64,000 nt of DNA from Leuctra nigra (GCA_934045905.1 OW203766.1:16114309-16178308); one strand, 5' to 3'; shown: positions 24,101 to 33,740, numbered from the stretch's first letter. Numbers and translations: made by a program. The notes: generated from the letters alone by a model not told the origin.

Positions 24101-25794
24101 TATCCAATGTAGAAGGTTATTGATTTCCAGCAAAATTGATCAATTAATTTCATCGGAAACTTGATTTGTAGTTAGTAGTACTTGGCTTGGCAATATGAAA
24201 GAAACGTCAACTCTGTGTGCCAATAAAACTGGAATCGGTTGACCGATCATCACCAAATTTTGCATTGTCATTGGCACCAGCATTATAAGTGTATTTTTAC
24301 AAATCTTTAATGAACTTCAAGAGTACCTAATAGAAATTTTACTGACATTTGTTTGTATGCTTAATTTTAAATGGCCTGTAGCTATACACGACCGTTTGAC
24401 CTATCAAATATTCTTCTAGAAATCTGATTAAACTCATATTTTGCATGGTCGTTATAACACCAACATTATCTCTTATTTTACAAATTTTCAGCCAAATCAG
24501 TCAAGAACATATGCACTTATTGACAGTTTTAACAAGATTCATGGACATCATTACTACATTCATACTAGTAGAGATGGTTGTCTCACTCCTATACCGATAA
24601 CATTGACCACAGTGAAGCCTTTTCAGACCCTGTGATTGGGGAAATCTGGGTGGCCCCGGTGATTTAAGCGACGTCTATAGCGTGAAGAGTGAACTACTTG
24701 ATGACCAATCCCTGACGATGGCTCAACCGCTAATTCATAGTTTACACTTGATGTGCCTGCTGGCACGCAGAATAGCTGTTATTTGACGATATTTAATAGT
24801 TTTATAGTTTAATTGTAAATTGCTGATATAAAACAAAAGAAGATCGTGCATAGCATATAAATGCAACGACGGCTCAATGGGTAAATTTAGCAGTTAGTTC
24901 ATATTTTTACCACTAGTGCTGATATATGCGCTAACGATGCCGGGTACCCCAATTATTTCTCATGTCGAAAAGGCTTCACGTTCATTGGTGGAGTGAGAAT
25001 ACCTCTGCTATAGTGTAATTGTATATCTATATATATCTCTCTGCCGTGGTTTTAATAACTGTCAGAAATGACGTATCAAATGAATGTTTCCACTGCCAAA
25101 TGGATCTGATTTGCTTTATGTACCCAAGTGTATAGATTGCTATTCTTAGGTTTCAATTGAAAACTACTTTTATGTTGATTAATATGATTCTGTGCGTTTG
25201 ATACGGAACTTCTTTTGGAGAATTTACACGTATAACAGTGCTCGCTCATCAACGCATTCCACTGAGCGTTTTCCTAGTTATAGTGCATCAATAAAAAATA
25301 TCGAGAGGATGGGTGGTAACTCGATATACTCTCATTGTTTGTGTGTTTACTCAGTCAAGAAGCAATTGATGTGAAGGTTCCTTTTGTAAGGACCAAGATT
25401 ATCTCCTCCCAACATACTTCCCATTCTTTTTTCATCACCATCTCTCAATCATGCTCATAATTATTCAATGATTTTGATGTTGGTTTCTACGAACGCCATT
25501 AACAAAGGAATTGTAATAAGATATGAAAATATTAGTTGACTATCTGTAAAACACATTTGCGTGCTGCTGTACTTCCGACTGTGTTTATTATTGAGTTCAA
25601 TGCATCGTGGTTGTAACTATGTGTATTATTGTCGACAGGGCGGAGGGTGCCGCTTCATTCGCTACAACTGCAGCGTCACAAACACGCGAGTGGGCTGGAT
25701 GCTGATGCATCCCGGCCGGCTTACGCACTACCACGAGGGACTCCAAGTCACATCGGGCACGCGATACATCATGATCTCCTTCGTCGATCCGTGA
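6191..25794 (+). CDS. Plod: Procollagen-lysine 2-oxoglutarate 5-dioxygenase (lysyl hydroxylase), lacking the signal-peptide exon
   Basis: Multidomain ER enzyme that hydroxylates collagen lysines using Fe(II), 2-oxoglutarate, O2 and ascorbate; the N-terminal domain is a glycosyltransferase. Exons, all GT-AG and in phase: 6191-6413, 7519-7859, 8296-8495, 8917-9045, 9309-9430, 9709-9810, 9990-10115, 20508-20646, 20969-21151, 21230-21334, then 21949-22095 or 22915-23058, 23696-23824, 25639-25794 with stop TGA. The joined product is about 700 residues, the size of mature animal lysyl hydroxylases. Visible motifs: glycosyltransferase TDSYD (split between exons 1 and 2), [14 protein letters not shown] and [10 protein letters not shown]; middle domain VHGNGPTK; dioxygenase domain PHHDSST (iron ligands H and D) and HYHEG followed by GTRYI (iron ligand H; Arg for 2-oxoglutarate), ending SFVDP. 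The first exon here starts inside a codon (needs one base upstream), so an exon with start codon and signal peptide lies further 5' and was not identified. Two antisense genes sit in the 10.4 kb intron after 10115. Confidence 0.95.
6561..6669. mobile_element. Small fold-back MITE
   Basis: Inverted arms with CACATAAAATGATAACTTTC and TTGTCACGGTGACAAGC on the left and their near-perfect complement on the right. No coding content. In a Plod intron. Confidence 0.6.
6926..7410 (+). mobile_element. 5'-truncated non-LTR retrotransposon (LINE) end
   Basis: The open frame reads [32 protein letters not shown] and GRPRERW, the characteristic C-terminal tail of LINE reverse transcriptases (WFGHV.RM...GRPR.RW). 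It ends in a TGATTATTATT-type tail. It lies in the first visible Plod intron. Confidence 0.75.
9840..9925 (+). repeat. Plod: Short tandem repeat in a Plod intron
   Basis: About two and a half units of AATATCACTTCAACCTGCTA with TGCTC variants, about 33 bp each. Confidence 0.6.
10152..10412 (-). mobile_element. tRNA-derived SINE, minus strand
   Basis: Reverse complement of the family: tail (TTAACGTCGCAGTGTTCTGC) at 10152, AGCATTTGCCTCGACTGA in the middle, and the head with GGGAATCGAACCCGG (B box) to 10412. In the large Plod intron, 36 bp after the exon end at 10115. Confidence 0.75.
11117..12320. mobile_element. hAT-like MITE inserted in Helitron copy 3
   Basis: Terminal inverted repeats start GCCCTATCACACTG on the left and GCTATCACACTG on the right, both followed by GGTTGCAACCC-like sequence. 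Flanks CACTTAAA (11109) and CACTTTAT (12321) look like a decayed 8-bp target duplication. No transposase. A related end-like sequence lies at about 47130-47165. Confidence 0.6.
11396..12052. mobile_element. piggyBac-like MITE nested inside the hAT-like element
   Basis: 657 bp flanked by TTAA on both sides (11392-11395, 12053-12056), with perfect 14-bp terminal repeats CCCTCTTAGTGCCA. The TTAA target and the CCC start are the piggyBac signature. Near the left end the palindrome CCGATATATCGG occurs twice. No transposase open frame. Confidence 0.8.
12630..13110. other. AT-rich stretch between Helitron copy 3 and the first Ig gene
   Basis: No exon or repeat recognised. It should hold the 3' UTR of the minus-strand Ig gene, but no clear reversed AATAAA stands out close to the stop. 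Confidence 0.5.
13111..13969 (-). CDS. oig-4: Secreted single-Ig-domain protein, OIG-4 type (copy 1)
   Basis: Three exons on the minus strand: 13969-13802, 13732-13583 and 13269-13111, all phase 0, giving 158 residues. The first has a start ATG and a signal peptide ([20 protein letters not shown]) followed by a basic RRGRGRG stretch and SYYNNHD. The second holds the first half of an Ig domain ([26 protein letters not shown]). The third holds the rest ([26 protein letters not shown], then [13 protein letters not shown] and stop). The Ig cysteine pair is FLC and YEC. The composition and ending fit the nematode OIG-4/arthropod oig-4-like family; OIG-4 in C. elegans helps hold acetylcholine receptor clusters at the neuromuscular junction. 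Function here is inferred from the family. An acceptor-like ttgttccag lies just before the ATG, so a 5' non-coding exon is likely. The gene lies in a Plod intron in antisense orientation. Confidence 0.85.
14020..15626. other. Spacer between the two Ig genes
   Basis: A GC-richer patch at 14310-14560 may be promoter or 5' non-coding exon of Ig copy 1; the rest is AT-rich and may include the 3' UTR of copy 2. No coding exon seen. Confidence 0.5.
15627..16613 (-). CDS. Secreted single-Ig-domain protein, OIG-4 type (copy 2)
   Basis: Three exons on the minus strand: 16613-16416, 16008-15859 and 15785-15627, all phase 0, giving 168 residues. It starts [20 protein letters not shown], a signal peptide, then a Gly/Arg-rich stretch ([16 protein letters not shown]) and SYYNNKD. 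The Ig domain shows [35 protein letters not shown] and DAGYYEC, ending RRGFRTDY and a short tail. Exons 2 and 3 are exactly as long as in the neighbouring copy (150 and 159 nt) with the same intron phases, so the pair arose by tandem duplication. The two differ mostly in the linker after the signal peptide and in the C-terminal residues (DYVIYTY against DFSIAFD). It lies upstream of copy 1 on the same strand, inside the same Plod intron. Confidence 0.85.
16614..17689. other. Upstream region of Ig copy 2
   Basis: Presumed promoter side of the minus-strand gene. The palindrome GTGGAGCGGTCGCTCCAC lies at about 17272-17289. Nothing else recognised. Confidence 0.5.
17690..19045 (+). repeat. Tandem array with a CCGGAAGTGACGTCA core, about 120-bp period
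   Basis: Units contain CGGCCGCCATT, AAAACCGGAAGTGACGTCAT, ATCGAAAACGGCTGTACCGA and CAACCAAATTTTGGAA. The core occurs at 17701, 17824 (one change), 17969, 18124 (partial), 18249 (one change), 18406, 18524, 18644 and about 18761 (one base lost), with degenerate forms at 18876 and 18996. From 18406 the spacing is close to 118-120 bp. It lies in the large Plod intron upstream of the two antisense Ig genes. Confidence 0.85.
19150..20257. mobile_element. DNA element with 201-bp terminal inverted repeats
   Basis: Arms 19150-19350 and 20057-20257 are almost perfect inverted copies, ends ATCCCAGAAAAAAACACTCC. The immediate flanks are gtgat and ttgat, a possible 5-bp target duplication. The 0.7 kb interior is AT-rich with no transposase. 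A diverged partial arm recurs at 31893-32010. Confidence 0.8.
21949..22095 (+). CDS. Plod: Plod alternative exon A (dioxygenase domain)
   Basis: This 147-nt exon (49 codons, phase 0 at both ends) encodes the stretch beginning [20 protein letters not shown], just N-terminal to the iron-binding HHD exon. Acceptor ttgagcag and donor GTATGT are intact. It is homologous over its whole length to the exon at 22915-23058, which covers the same part of the enzyme, so the two are best read as mutually exclusive alternatives. The acceptor has a poor pyrimidine tract. Confidence 0.9.
22351..22630. mobile_element. Fold-back MITE between the two alternative Plod exons
   Basis: Arms of about 115 bp (22351-22468 and 22519-22630) are inverted copies, containing TTGGTAAATC, CACACTAAAAAGCAT, AAAATCAGTGT and CATCCCGGCCAGTGATGT. 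It lies in the 819-bp spacer between the exons at 21949 and 22915 and could fold the pre-mRNA there. Confidence 0.7.
22915..23058 (+). CDS. Plod: Plod alternative exon B (dioxygenase domain)
   Basis: This 144-nt exon (48 codons, phase 0 at both ends) encodes [20 protein letters not shown] and onward, the same protein segment as exon A with many differences in its second half (for example [14 protein letters not shown] in place of [14 protein letters not shown]). The acceptor is gtcgcag and the donor GTGAGG. Both exons are open and free of damage, so both are probably used. The N-terminal part resembles human PLOD1/3 ([13 protein letters not shown]) more than exon A does. Confidence 0.9.
23970..25277 (+). 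mobile_element. Non-autonomous Helitron copy 4
   Basis: Begins TCAAGCGAGCG after an A and ends GCGTTTTCCTAG before a T, the canonical 5'-TC...CTAG-3' ends with A/T target. It sits in the last Plod intron. Its body matches the copy at 30687-31590 but is interrupted by a 450-bp inverted-repeat element. Confidence 0.7.
24564..25013. mobile_element. Inverted-repeat MITE inside Helitron copy 4
   Basis: The left end (ctagtagagatggttgtctc, then ACTCC and GTGAAGCCTTTT) and right end (AAAAGGCTTCAC, GGAGTGAGAATACCTCTGCTA) are imperfect inverted repeats of about 50 bp. The related Helitron copy at 30687 lacks this block. Ends approximate. Confidence 0.5.
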
Positions 25795-25935
25795 ATCTCA
25801 AACACACAAATCACAGTTGCGAGGAGACGGCAACTACACATCAACCGCTTTGGGTTTAACAGCATTTTGAAGAGAAACGCACAATTTCAACATCACTAAT
25901 TCGTTTTTCAAGTGTAAAAAAATATTCCTCATGGC

Positions 25936-26095
25936 CCCTATTCTGTTAGCCCATTTCAGTTTGAAAGGAATCGGATTCAGAATTACGTTCTTTTTTTGGG
26001 GGTAAGATTATCACTGGATGGAAACAAAAGAGAAATGTCCGATTCCGTCTCCTTGTCATCAGAGATATAGTTATAGAATAGGGCTGATAGCCCAA
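25936..26095. mobile_element. Inverted-repeat MITE in the Plod 3' UTR
   Basis: Ends CCCCTATTCTGTTAGCC and TTATAGAATAGGGCT, with inner AATCGGATTCAGAATTACG. A related copy lies at 48692-48836. Confidence 0.6.
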
Positions 26096-26171
26096 TTGTT
26101 TTATTATGTATGATCAGAAAATTCAAATTCTACCACTGATCACAATTGTCTTGTTATCTGTCCTACTTTTA

Positions 26172-26177
26172 AATAAA
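26172..26177 (+). promoter_or_regulatory. Plod: Candidate polyadenylation signal of Plod
   Basis: AATAAA is 378 bp after the Plod stop codon, just beyond a small inverted-repeat element in the 3' UTR. A second AATAAA occurs at 26559. Which is used cannot be told. Confidence 0.3.
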
Positions 26178-26224
26178 TTAGAGAAAAGTACATCTGTGTC
26201 CATAATTGTAATTTTTACCTCACT

Positions 26225-27310
26225 CATCCCTTCAATTTCTGTTCCCTATATTTTTCTAGCAAGAACAAAGACAGCATTGCACTCTCGCAGTATTGGCCTT
26301 TTGACAGATCGTGTTCAAGAATATTCTAACAGTGAGATAACTGATTCGATTATTAATGGTGTGTGTGTGTGTGCAGACTAATTTTGCAATTCCTAGCTTT
26401 ATAGTGAGAGTCATTTGATTTAGACTTTGAATTTTTCCACTCTCAATTCTAATTTGCACGGTCTATTAATTATTGCAGTAATGAATTAATTACGGACGAC
26501 ACATATACTGTTCTATCATTGAATTCCAGAATACTTGCTCATGATGTCTGAAATTGCAAATAAACATTTTCTCACATTTGTGTTGCTCATTCCTGTTGAC
26601 TCAAAAGCCCAAGTTAGACTAACTCATGGAGTACAAAACGCTATGGCTCTCAGCAATACCAACTGGCTTGTCACGTTCTATTGAAACTATAATAATAATA
26701 ATAATAATTCTTTATTTAGCGCAAGCGCTATCTTTCACAAATCAGTACAATACAAAGATACATAAAGATACACAATAAAGACACAAACCAAAGAATTAAC
26801 ACACTAAAAACATAGAATAATCTAATTAGGATGTCAACATAAATGTTTCCGTCATTATAATTTCTAAAAGTTTGCTTTTAAATATGCTAAGACTCCTCAC
26901 ACTTTTAACATTAAGTGGAAGAGCATTAAAAGAACGAATCCCAAGATAAAATAAAGATTTGGCCGATGATTGTTTATGAACATGGTTTAGAAAAAAATTA
27001 TTATGCGCTCTCGTGTAATGCTGATGGACATTTTCAACTTTTTCAGTGTTTGTAAAATATGCAGGTAGAAGACCATTTTGAAGTTTGTAAATAAAACACA
27101 TGCCTTGAAAATACACATAATCCTCATTCTCCTCCCATTCATTCATCAGAATGCGTCACTTACAAAAAAAATTGACTCAGTACTACCTTCTTGAGGACGA
27201 AATCTTCTTCCATGGACATTTGTAGATTTACACTGACTTTTCCTTCATAAAATGACATGAATATTTTAGAAATTATGTAATTATCCGAAAACTAGATTTT
27301 TCCACGTTTG
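26225..27310 (+). repeat. Segmental duplication, copy 1
   Basis: Shares with 31707-33150: CATCCCTTCAATTTCTGTTC, TAGCAAGAACAAAG, GATTCGATTATTAATGGTGT, CACATTTGTGTTGCTCATTC and AACGCTATGGCTCTCAGCAA, in the same order and orientation. Copy 1 contains a LINE insert (26690-27138) absent from copy 2. Confidence 0.8.
26690..27138 (-). mobile_element. 5'-truncated LINE insertion
   Basis: The minus-strand frame encodes FIYKLQNGLLPAYF, HNYTRAHN-like TRAHNNFFLN and FYLGIRSFNALPLNVK, the end of a LINE reverse-transcriptase ORF, and finishes in a (TTA)n tail at 26690. The other copy of the segmental duplication (about 32936) lacks it, which fixes the insertion limits. Confidence 0.75.
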
Positions 27311-27399
27311 CGATATGTGGTTACTAAAATGCGAACACATAAATACGCAGGACCGTATAACAAGGGGTGTGCGGGCGGTCCGGTGGCACAGGACGGCGC

Positions 27400-27785
27400 C
27401 AGGAAGCCAAATGTGTATGTACCATTGATCACCATGCAAAATTTAAACTTAATCGGAACATTTTGATTTTCGACCAATATGATATTATTTAATTTAATCA
27501 AATACAACAAAGAACTTGTGTTTAGTATCTTTATCTTTTCTGGAGAAATATTGAACTTTTCTGTAATCCCCAGAGTGACGGGAAAGTCTTTGCTTATCTT
27601 GTATTTATATTGAATGTATAGGTAAGGTTTTGTAGCAATCTTGCCAGTCTCTGAAAAAAAGATTGAACTCTTCTGTGCTCCTGTAAGAATTTTTATTTAT
27701 TACGGGATTTCGGTTAGATCATGGTTAGATATGCTGCACATACCAGTGCTCGCTTATCAACGCGTTACACCGAGCGTTTTCCTAG
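27400..27785 (+). mobile_element. 5'-truncated Helitron copy 5
   Basis: The 3' end matches the family (CGCTTATCAACGCGTTACAC, GAGCGTTTTCCTAG, then T). The 5' part is missing and the left limit is uncertain. Confidence 0.5.
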
Positions 27786-28734
27786 TTTACCAATAATCCA
27801 CTATGATTATTACTAATTACGAAACAAAAATTAAATATGTACCAAGGGATAACCCTAGGTTTGTCTTTACCACGATTAAAATTTCAAAACATTTCGTCAA
27901 CCCATTTTGTTTCCAATCGTATCCAAAAATATGTCTACAAAATGCAGCAAATCTCGCGCTTGCACGACCTTAACAGAGTTATGTTACAGTACGACGGAGA
28001 ACATGAGATAAGCCACCCTTAGCGAATCTAATTCAATGCATTTCTTATCATAAATACTTGTATTAGGGTGTCTTTCAAACTGTCTCCGTCCAGTACAAGG
28101 TGTAGGCAGTTACTTGAAATATTATGAAGACTGTTTAAAGTAGTGTTAATTATTTCCACTTGTATACGGTAAAATAATAAAAATACAAAAAATATATTAA
28201 AAAGATCATCAGAAAAGCTGGGACACATGACCCCTCTCTGAGATTCTTCCCTTGCCAGTATTGTGAACCATTGCCAGTACAAAATTAATTATTAATTGTT
28301 TTTCCTCAAACATCCTGCGGCTGCCTAAAATAACTTTTCATTGTCAACAGGTATCTCGAGTCAGGTCAGTTGCTTGAAATCGGAGCTGCCATTTGTGGAT
28401 CATGGGGATGTGCGCATTGACGGTGGGGTGTCAGCAGTGGCGGCCGATCATTACGGGCACAAGGGGCACGGCCCACCGTACAGTATCAATATCATTTGTT
28501 AATGGTCATTATTTCAGTTGAGAGCATAGTTTAAAAATTGCAAATTTTCAAGGCACCAGACGAAATCTAGATTCAGCAATATTTCTGCCTCCTCCTATAT
28601 ACCTTTCCCATCCCCCCCCCCCCCCCTCCACCCAATGGACTGCTACCTTGACGAGGTGGTGGGGCTTAAAGGGCCGCCTCACATAACGAGAGTTGGTCCC
28701 AACTAAGTGCAGTCCAGGGTCGACCTAGTATTTT

Positions 28735-29150
28735 AGTTTAAGTATTTATTTATTGTCATATTTGATCAAAATACATGATATAATGACAGTCAGAGATACA
28801 TAGACAAAGACAAATAGTAAACACAAATACAAGTAAACAATGTAGATAAGCATTCCCTAGCCTGAATACAATTCATTGAATGAATGAAAACAAAAGCTAA
28901 TTAAAAACAGAACATTTTAAAATCAACTCCATTTTTATCTTTTAAATGTTGAGGTAGAGCATTATAAAATTTAGACCCTTGATAGGTTGGAATTTTCTCG
29001 TACAGTGCAAGTTTATGTTTTAAAAGTTTGAAGTCCTCTTTGTGTCTTGTTGCATATTGATGGTCAAATGAATTTAGATGAGATCTCTTGTCATTGCCTA
29101 CAACAAACATAATACAATTATAAATAAAAAGGCTAGGAAGAGTCAGGATG
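28735..29150 (-). mobile_element. 5'-truncated LINE fragment
   Basis: The minus-strand frame has NSFDHQYATRHKEDF and KIPTYQGSKFYNALPQHLKD, the terminal segment of a LINE reverse transcriptase, followed by a 3' UTR-like AT-rich stretch. Left and right limits are approximate. Confidence 0.65.
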
Positions 29151-29430
29151 TTAAAACGCTTAAAAGGGGTTTTGCATGAGTCTTTAAATAAATGTCAGCG
29201 CAAGGAGTAGTCCCATGCCCTCCCCAAATTTATCTCTTGACTGTGCTGAAAATTTTTCAATAATTGAAACCCCCTAGTATTAATGATTGTTGTTTGTGCC
29301 CACACAATGTTAGGTGTCAGCCACCAATGTCTCTCCAAGTCCTTACGACTATACCTGAGCAGTGTGCTAGAAATTCCGTTCGAACGTTACCATTTATTGA
29401 TTCAGCGCCATACATGAATGTCTGAATCAA

Positions 29431-29987
29431 TAGGTCTGTTCGTTTTGCTTACTGCAGTTGCAGTAGCAGCAGCTTACAGTAGGCCCTGGTAACTCTTGCA
29501 GTTGCTTGCCGTACCAACACAAAACGAACGCATTTGCAGCAGGATGGCAGGCTGGCCTTTTCCTATTGGTTGGAACTTGGGAGGTTTGTGAATTTGGCGG
29601 GAAGAATGTAAAAAGAAGTGAGTTTATGTTCTGCATTTATAGAATTCTTGTCTAATCCCAATGCATTTTTATATAAATATGTATCATTTCATAACATATA
29701 ACTAAACTTAACTCTGAAACAAATACTCATTTCCCTCCTCCTTAGGCGTTTTTTCACTATCCATCCATAAGAAACACATTTTACATTTCAAACATGGGCC
29801 ATTTTGCCGCCTACTGCAAAGTTACTGCATTTACATCACCTCCCTACCCAGCTGTAAGAGCAGTCACTGCGCAGCTACTGTCAGTGTCAAATCGAACACA
29901 ATCGCAGTGACGGAACAGCAAGTTTGATGCAAAACGAACGGATTTGCAGTGAGCAGTAAAGTGCAGTAAGCAAAACGAACAGACCTA
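29431..29987. mobile_element. MITE with terminal repeats TAGGTCTGTTCGTTTTGC
   Basis: Left end TAGGTCTGTTCGTTTTGCTT and right end AAGCAAAACGAACAGACCTA as inverted repeats, with sub-terminal CTGCAGTTGCAGTAGCAG motifs. The TA at each end suggests a TA target. 557 bp, no ORF of note. Confidence 0.7.
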
Positions 29988-30339
29988 ATGTCTCGTTTGC
30001 TATAGATGTAGTAGGCGGTGGAATCCCCTTTCAAATTAAGCAGTGCGAGATCCACGTCTGTCTTCGGCTTCGGGTTGGCTGACCTGTGTCGAATACCGAA
30101 TGAAAGGTAAGTTCAAATCATATATTATCTGCATTACAAGAGTAACATTGCGCAGTGGTGCGCAGTATGTTGTTGCTTATGTTGTTGTTTATATCATACG
30201 GGCAAGGTATTGTATTCGAGAGAGGGGTGATTTTAGCGCCCGAGGAGCGTACTGGTCGAATTGTTCAATTTGTGATTAAAATTATTTGTAAGATATATTA
30301 CACTAAGTTGTGTAATATAATACTATTATATATTGGATT

Positions 30340-30636
30340 TTACATTGGATTTTAACCAATGGGAGGAACCTTCTAAGATTGTGGACAATGTTGGTTGCAA
30401 TGACTTAGCAAAATTTCAAATTGATTGGACCAACCAATCAAATTATATATAATTTTAAATTTTAACCAATCAGCGGATTTCAAAAAATTCTGGTCCACGC
30501 AACGCCCAGAAATGGTCCGTATGTGTGCAAAATTTCAGCTCGATGGAAGAAAAACTGTGACCTGTCTATCGTCAGTAACAGAAAAAGCAGGTCCGTGCCA
30601 AAAGAGAAAATGGAGTTTCTCGCTTCGCTTGCTCAA
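30340..30636 (-). mobile_element. 3'-truncated Helitron copy 6
   Basis: The minus strand begins TTGAGCAAGCGAAGCGAGAA after an A, followed by family body sequence with ATCGAGCTGAAATTTTGCAC; it fades out near 30340 without a 3' terminus. Confidence 0.5.
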
Positions 30637-30686
30637 TAAATCTTTAGTGTATCCTGTGTACTGATTCATTATTCTATGGTATGGTA

Positions 30687-31590
30687 CTAGGAAAACGCTC
30701 GGTGTAACGCGTTGATAAGCGAACACGGCTGTATAGAACATCTAAGCATGATCTACCCTAAATTCCGTAAATAATACCTGAATAATCACGGTAATTATAG
30801 ACGAAATGCCCACACGGTGAAAAACCTGGTCAGGTAAATGAAGGGAAAAACTCCAATATGAATTCCGTACCAAACGCACAGAACATACATCCATATTGAA
30901 TTGAAATATGATCCACACAATCAACATAAAAGTATCTGTTTTCTATTGAAACTTAAAAATAGCAATCTATACACTTTGGTGCATATAGCAAAACAGATTC
31001 AATTGTGCAGTGGAAAACAAACAATTTCGATACTTTCATATCTGACAGCTATTAAAACTGTCAATAAGTGCATATGTTGTTGACTGATTGGGCTGAAAAT
31101 TTGTAAAATAAGAGACAATGTTGGTCTTTAACGTCCATGAAAAATATGAGTTGAATCAGATTTATCGAAGACCATTTAATAACGGTAGTGTGGCTACAGG
31201 TCATTTTAAATTAAGCATACAAATGTCAGTAAAATGTTTATTACTCTTGAAGTTCAAGACAGATTTGTCAAAAAACACTTATAATGCTGGTACAAATGAC
31301 CTTGCAAAATTTGGTGATGATCGGTCAAACGATTGCAGTTATATTGACACACAGAGTTTCCTTCATCCCCATTGCCAAGCTAGCTAGAACTACACATCAA
31401 GTTTCCGATGCAACAAATGGAGCGAACTTGCTGAAAATCATTTTGATAATAACCAGAATAGTAATATACGTTTTGTGAAAAAATTTGCCTCATCCGTTAC
31501 TTCGTTTGGCAGGAGAAGCCAAATTCACAAATAAAGAAAAAAAAAAGAGATTCGAAGTTTCGAGTGGAGACGCTCGTTACGCTCGCTTGA
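30687..31590 (-). mobile_element. Complete non-autonomous Helitron copy 7
   Basis: The minus strand runs from TCAAGCGAGCG (preceded by A) to the AACGCGTT hairpin and TTTTCCTAG (followed by T), 904 bp. The body is homologous to copy 4 without its insertion. Confidence 0.7.
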
Positions 31591-31892
31591 TAGCTCCAGA
31601 TCCAATTCGGACGGCAGCCGCATCTGTGATGCCTACACCATGGATTTGCCTACACCATCGGGAAGAGTTTTGGAGGGGCGTTGGAGGAGATAGCATTGCA
31701 TGCACTCATCCCTTCAATTTCTGTTCCCTTATTTTTCTAGCAAGAACAAAGTCCGTGCACTTTATGCACTCTCGCAATATTGATAGATCCTGTTCAAGAA
31801 TATTCGAACAGTGAGATAGGTAACTGATTCGATTATTAATGGTGTGTGTGTGCAGACTAATTTTGCAACTCCTAGCTTTATAGTAATTTAGA

Positions 31893-32010
31893 CCAGAGAA
31901 AAATACTCCATGTAAAAAAGGCAGCCAAGTCTCTTTACTTTAAAAAAATTCAACACCGAAAAGGAGTGAATCAAAAAAGGAGCCAAGTCAATGACATTTC
32001 GAAATATTCG
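31893..32010 (+). repeat. Solitary partial arm of the 201-bp inverted-repeat element
   Basis: Closely matches the first 120 bases of the arm at 19150 (AAAAAAGGCAGCCAAGTCTC and CACCGAAAAGGAGTGA). It stands immediately before the hAT-type transposase remnant at 32131-32768 and may be that element's end. Confidence 0.7.
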
Positions 32011-32130
32011 AAAAAATATCGCTCAGAATCTGCAGTGGATATTGGTAGCCTAACAGACTGAAGACTGCGCTGGCAGAAGTCTCGAATCATATCAGTCGTG
32101 GCGATTCCTGATTTAATGGTTGACCCGTAT

Positions 32131-32768
32131 TTAAGCTCTCGGCACCTCATTTTTAATCACTTTTACAACCTCATTATAGCAGGTAACTATGTCACCCTCA
32201 AATGATGAAAAGAATGGTAACTGCTTGAAATTGTCCTTTACCATTTCAAAATCAATGTTAACTCTGGCTATGACTTTAGTAGGATTGAAAAGCCAGCTAA
32301 CTGCTTTCAATATTCGTATTTCTTCAAATAGCTTGTTGGCTGCTGACGCGCAGCTGCTGATGTGAGCTTTGGTTCCGCACAGCTTCAGGTTTGACATGAT
32401 ACTCGCCTTCTTCGTGGCGGAGAAAGTTCCCAACATTTCAGCCACACTGTCACCACACTGGCCTTGGCTAATCAGCTCACACTTTGATAGCAAGGATTCC
32501 AACCGGCAACCAGTTGTACAGGAGATGGGCTACTGGTTCAGTCTTTGTTTGAAACTGTACAATCGGGTCCGCAACGAAAGAACAGTTCTCTTTGATGAAA
32601 AGCGCTTGCACATGCACCGTTTGAAAGTAGGATGGTGTGAGCAGCTCTAACAAAATGTTGTCCCGACGGGGAAAGGCTGTCATCACTTTTCAGGAAACTC
32701 AGGATTGCTGGAAAATACACGCTTAGGTATTCCACCGACTTAAACCAACTTGACCACCGGGTCAACAC
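32131..32768 (-). pseudogene. Broken hAT-type transposase fragment
   Basis: Minus-strand pieces in shifting frames: LTRWSSWFKSVEYL, then LLELLTPSYFQTVHVQALFI, then a final piece starting MESLLSKCELISQGQCGD and ending at 32131. TRW-(S/N)SW followed by a helical segment is typical of hAT transposase relatives common in insects. Two frameshifts and lack of the N-terminal part mark it as dead. It lies in an insertion that split one copy of a segmental duplication. Confidence 0.55.
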
Positions 32769-33524
32769 CGGAATCGGAAAAAAGTTCGGAGGTAGTTCGG
32801 TATATTTTTCTTTTTTTTCTCACATTTGTGTTGCTCATTCCTGTTGACTCGAAAGCCTAAGTTAGACTTAACTCATGGAGTACAAAACGCTATGGCTCTC
32901 AGCAATACCAACTCGCATGTCTCGTTCTATTGAAACTCATTCTTCTCCCATTCATTCATCAGAAGCGTCACTTACGAAACATCTTGTTATCATTGACTCA
33001 GTTCTACTTGAGGACAAAATCTTCCTCCGCGGCAGGATATTTTGTAGATTTACTGACTATTTCTTCATAATATGACATGAACATTTTAGAAAGTATGTAA
33101 TTATCCAAAAACTAGTTTTTTTCCCCAAGTTTTGCGATATGTGGTTACTAAAGAGTAGATCCTACCAACGAACACATTAACACTTACAAAATTAGTTGGC
33201 TTGGCATGTCTTATTTCGAGCGATATTTGAACAGGATGTCTATGTTTAATTAAATGACTTGTTAGTCAGAAACTGCAATAAAACGTTACTTTCGTGATCT
33301 CAATTATGTCCACGCTTCCTCCGTCATTGCAGACAGTCACTTAAAATATATCACACTGTGATTGTGGCAAGTGTAAAACGTGGTTTTAAATCAAGTTTAA
33401 ATGAAGTGTTTCCAATTCCATTCATCACTCTTCTCTGATTGTGAATGATGATTGAGTGAATGATGCAACACAACACAATATTGTACATTTCATGGAGCTA
33501 ACATTAATAGTTTACTTACATAAA

Positions 33525-33740
33525 CTCTGTACCTCAGAGGTAGAAGGCCGAAAGTTCACTTTTCCTATTTTGCGTTACACTTTAGGTCTGATGTATTTAA
33601 TGAAGAATTATCAATTGCCATTTGACTGAATGGCAGCAAATTCAGTTATATTGAAGAATTCTCTTTCACAATGGCTCCCGTATAACGATCTCACCTCGAG
33701 AATCATTAAAATGGACTTCTGGCCTGAGGAAAAGAACTAT
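33525..33740. repeat. AT-rich interspersed repeat (family of three)
   Basis: Contains CCTCAGAGGTAGAAGGCCGA at the left and ATGGACTTCTGGCCTGAGG at the right. Related blocks are at 39940-40125 and 47795-47975 (TTGACTTCCGGCCTTCTACC). Limits approximate. Confidence 0.4.

Larger units (their letters stand above)
31707..33150 (+). repeat. Segmental duplication, copy 2
   Basis: Second copy of 26225-27310, split at about 31888-32814 by an insert carrying an inverted-repeat arm and a transposase remnant, which copy 1 lacks. Confidence 0.8.
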
